DNA from: Spirochaetaceae bacterium
Lineage (GTDB): Bacteria; Spirochaetota; Spirochaetia; Treponematales; Breznakiellaceae
Length of the DNA stretch: 6,414 bases
Direction: 5' to 3'
Assembly (NCBI GenBank): GCA_031255115.1
Contig: JAIRTD010000170.1
Coordinates: 1-6,414 of the forward strand
Both the position numbers and the translations under genes were made by a program. How positions within the stretch are numbered: the stretch's first letter is position 1; each line of letters opens with the position of its first letter. The notes beneath the pieces are model-generated. The model had not been told where the DNA came from. It ran no database searches and saw nothing but the letters and a program-made list of their open reading frames with translations. This document shows positions 6,255-6,414 of the stretch, piece after piece.

Positions 6255-6414
6255 ATGGCGTTTGCGTTGAGCAGCTATCCGGTGGTGTACCGTTCAAAAT
6301 ACTCAGCCGGGAAGTGGACTGAAGAGTATATCGAAAAACCGCACAAGACTCCCGCCGAAGAAGCGGCCCTGAGCCAGGCGGAAGGCGCCGCCCTGGCCGA
6401 TTCCCGGAATTTTT
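6255..6414 (+). CDS. Unrecognised protein, N-terminal 53 residues only (3' end outside window)
   Basis: The frame opens at an ATG with a strong ribosome binding site and a promoter, and stays open to the right edge. The visible protein starts MAFALSSYPVVYRSKYSAG and continues through KWTEEYIEKPHKTPAEEAA to end at ADSRNF. It is soluble in character, with no signal peptide or membrane segment. A helical Ala/Glu-rich part spans about residues 30-47. The opening faintly recalls the N-terminus of some fold-type IV branched-chain aminotransferases of anaerobes. That is a weak impression with no catalytic residue in view, so no function is assigned. It is divergent from ychF and starts 169 bp from it. 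Confidence 0.
   Translation, partial: MAFALSSYPVVYRSKYSAGKWTEEYIEKPHKTPAEEAALSQAEGAALADSRNF

Overview
The window holds three complete genes and two genes cut by its edges, in a moderately GC-rich bacterial chromosome. No tRNA, rRNA, insertion sequence, CRISPR array, phage gene or replication origin is visible. The protein sequences, and a membrane-anchored protein combining LysM, PKD and C39-like domains, remind me of termite-gut Treponema-type spirochaetes. That is an inference from resemblance, not a demonstrated placement.

Layout, left to right. (1) 2-961, plus strand: the 3' part of a protein-L-isoaspartate O-methyltransferase (protein repair) with an unusual N-terminal extension that runs off the left edge. 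(2) 962-1193: a gene-free stretch with a good sigma70-type promoter (993-1020) and a predicted leader of about 165 nt that can fold into hairpins. (3) 1194-2966, plus: a 590-residue inner-membrane-anchored protein with LysM, PKD-like and C39-type cysteine peptidase-like domains, probably acting on or at the cell wall. (4) 2978-4951, minus: RecQ DNA helicase, with a complete helicase-RQC-HRDC architecture and a repeat-derived linker. Its 3' end faces the previous gene across only 11 bp. (5) 4958-6085, minus: the universal ATPase YchF. ychF lies upstream of recQ with a 6-bp gap, so the two form a probable ychF-recQ operon. (6) 6086-6254: a divergent intergenic region with one promoter for each direction and a 10-bp direct repeat. 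(7) 6255 to the right edge, plus: the first 53 codons of an unrecognised gene with a strong ribosome binding site.

Most of the window is housekeeping: protein repair, DNA repair/recombination and translation-linked ATPase. The most interesting signal is the ychF promoter. A near-consensus TTGACC-17-TACAAT element ends 5 bp before the ATG, and an in-frame stop overlaps the -10 box. The start codon is therefore fixed and the mRNA should begin at or next to it, making ychF a predicted leaderless message. Because YchF has itself been linked to translation of leaderless mRNAs in E. coli, this raises the possibility of self-regulation. Next in interest are the LysM-PKD-C39 envelope protein and its long structured leader. 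I see no convincing multi-gene undescribed system.
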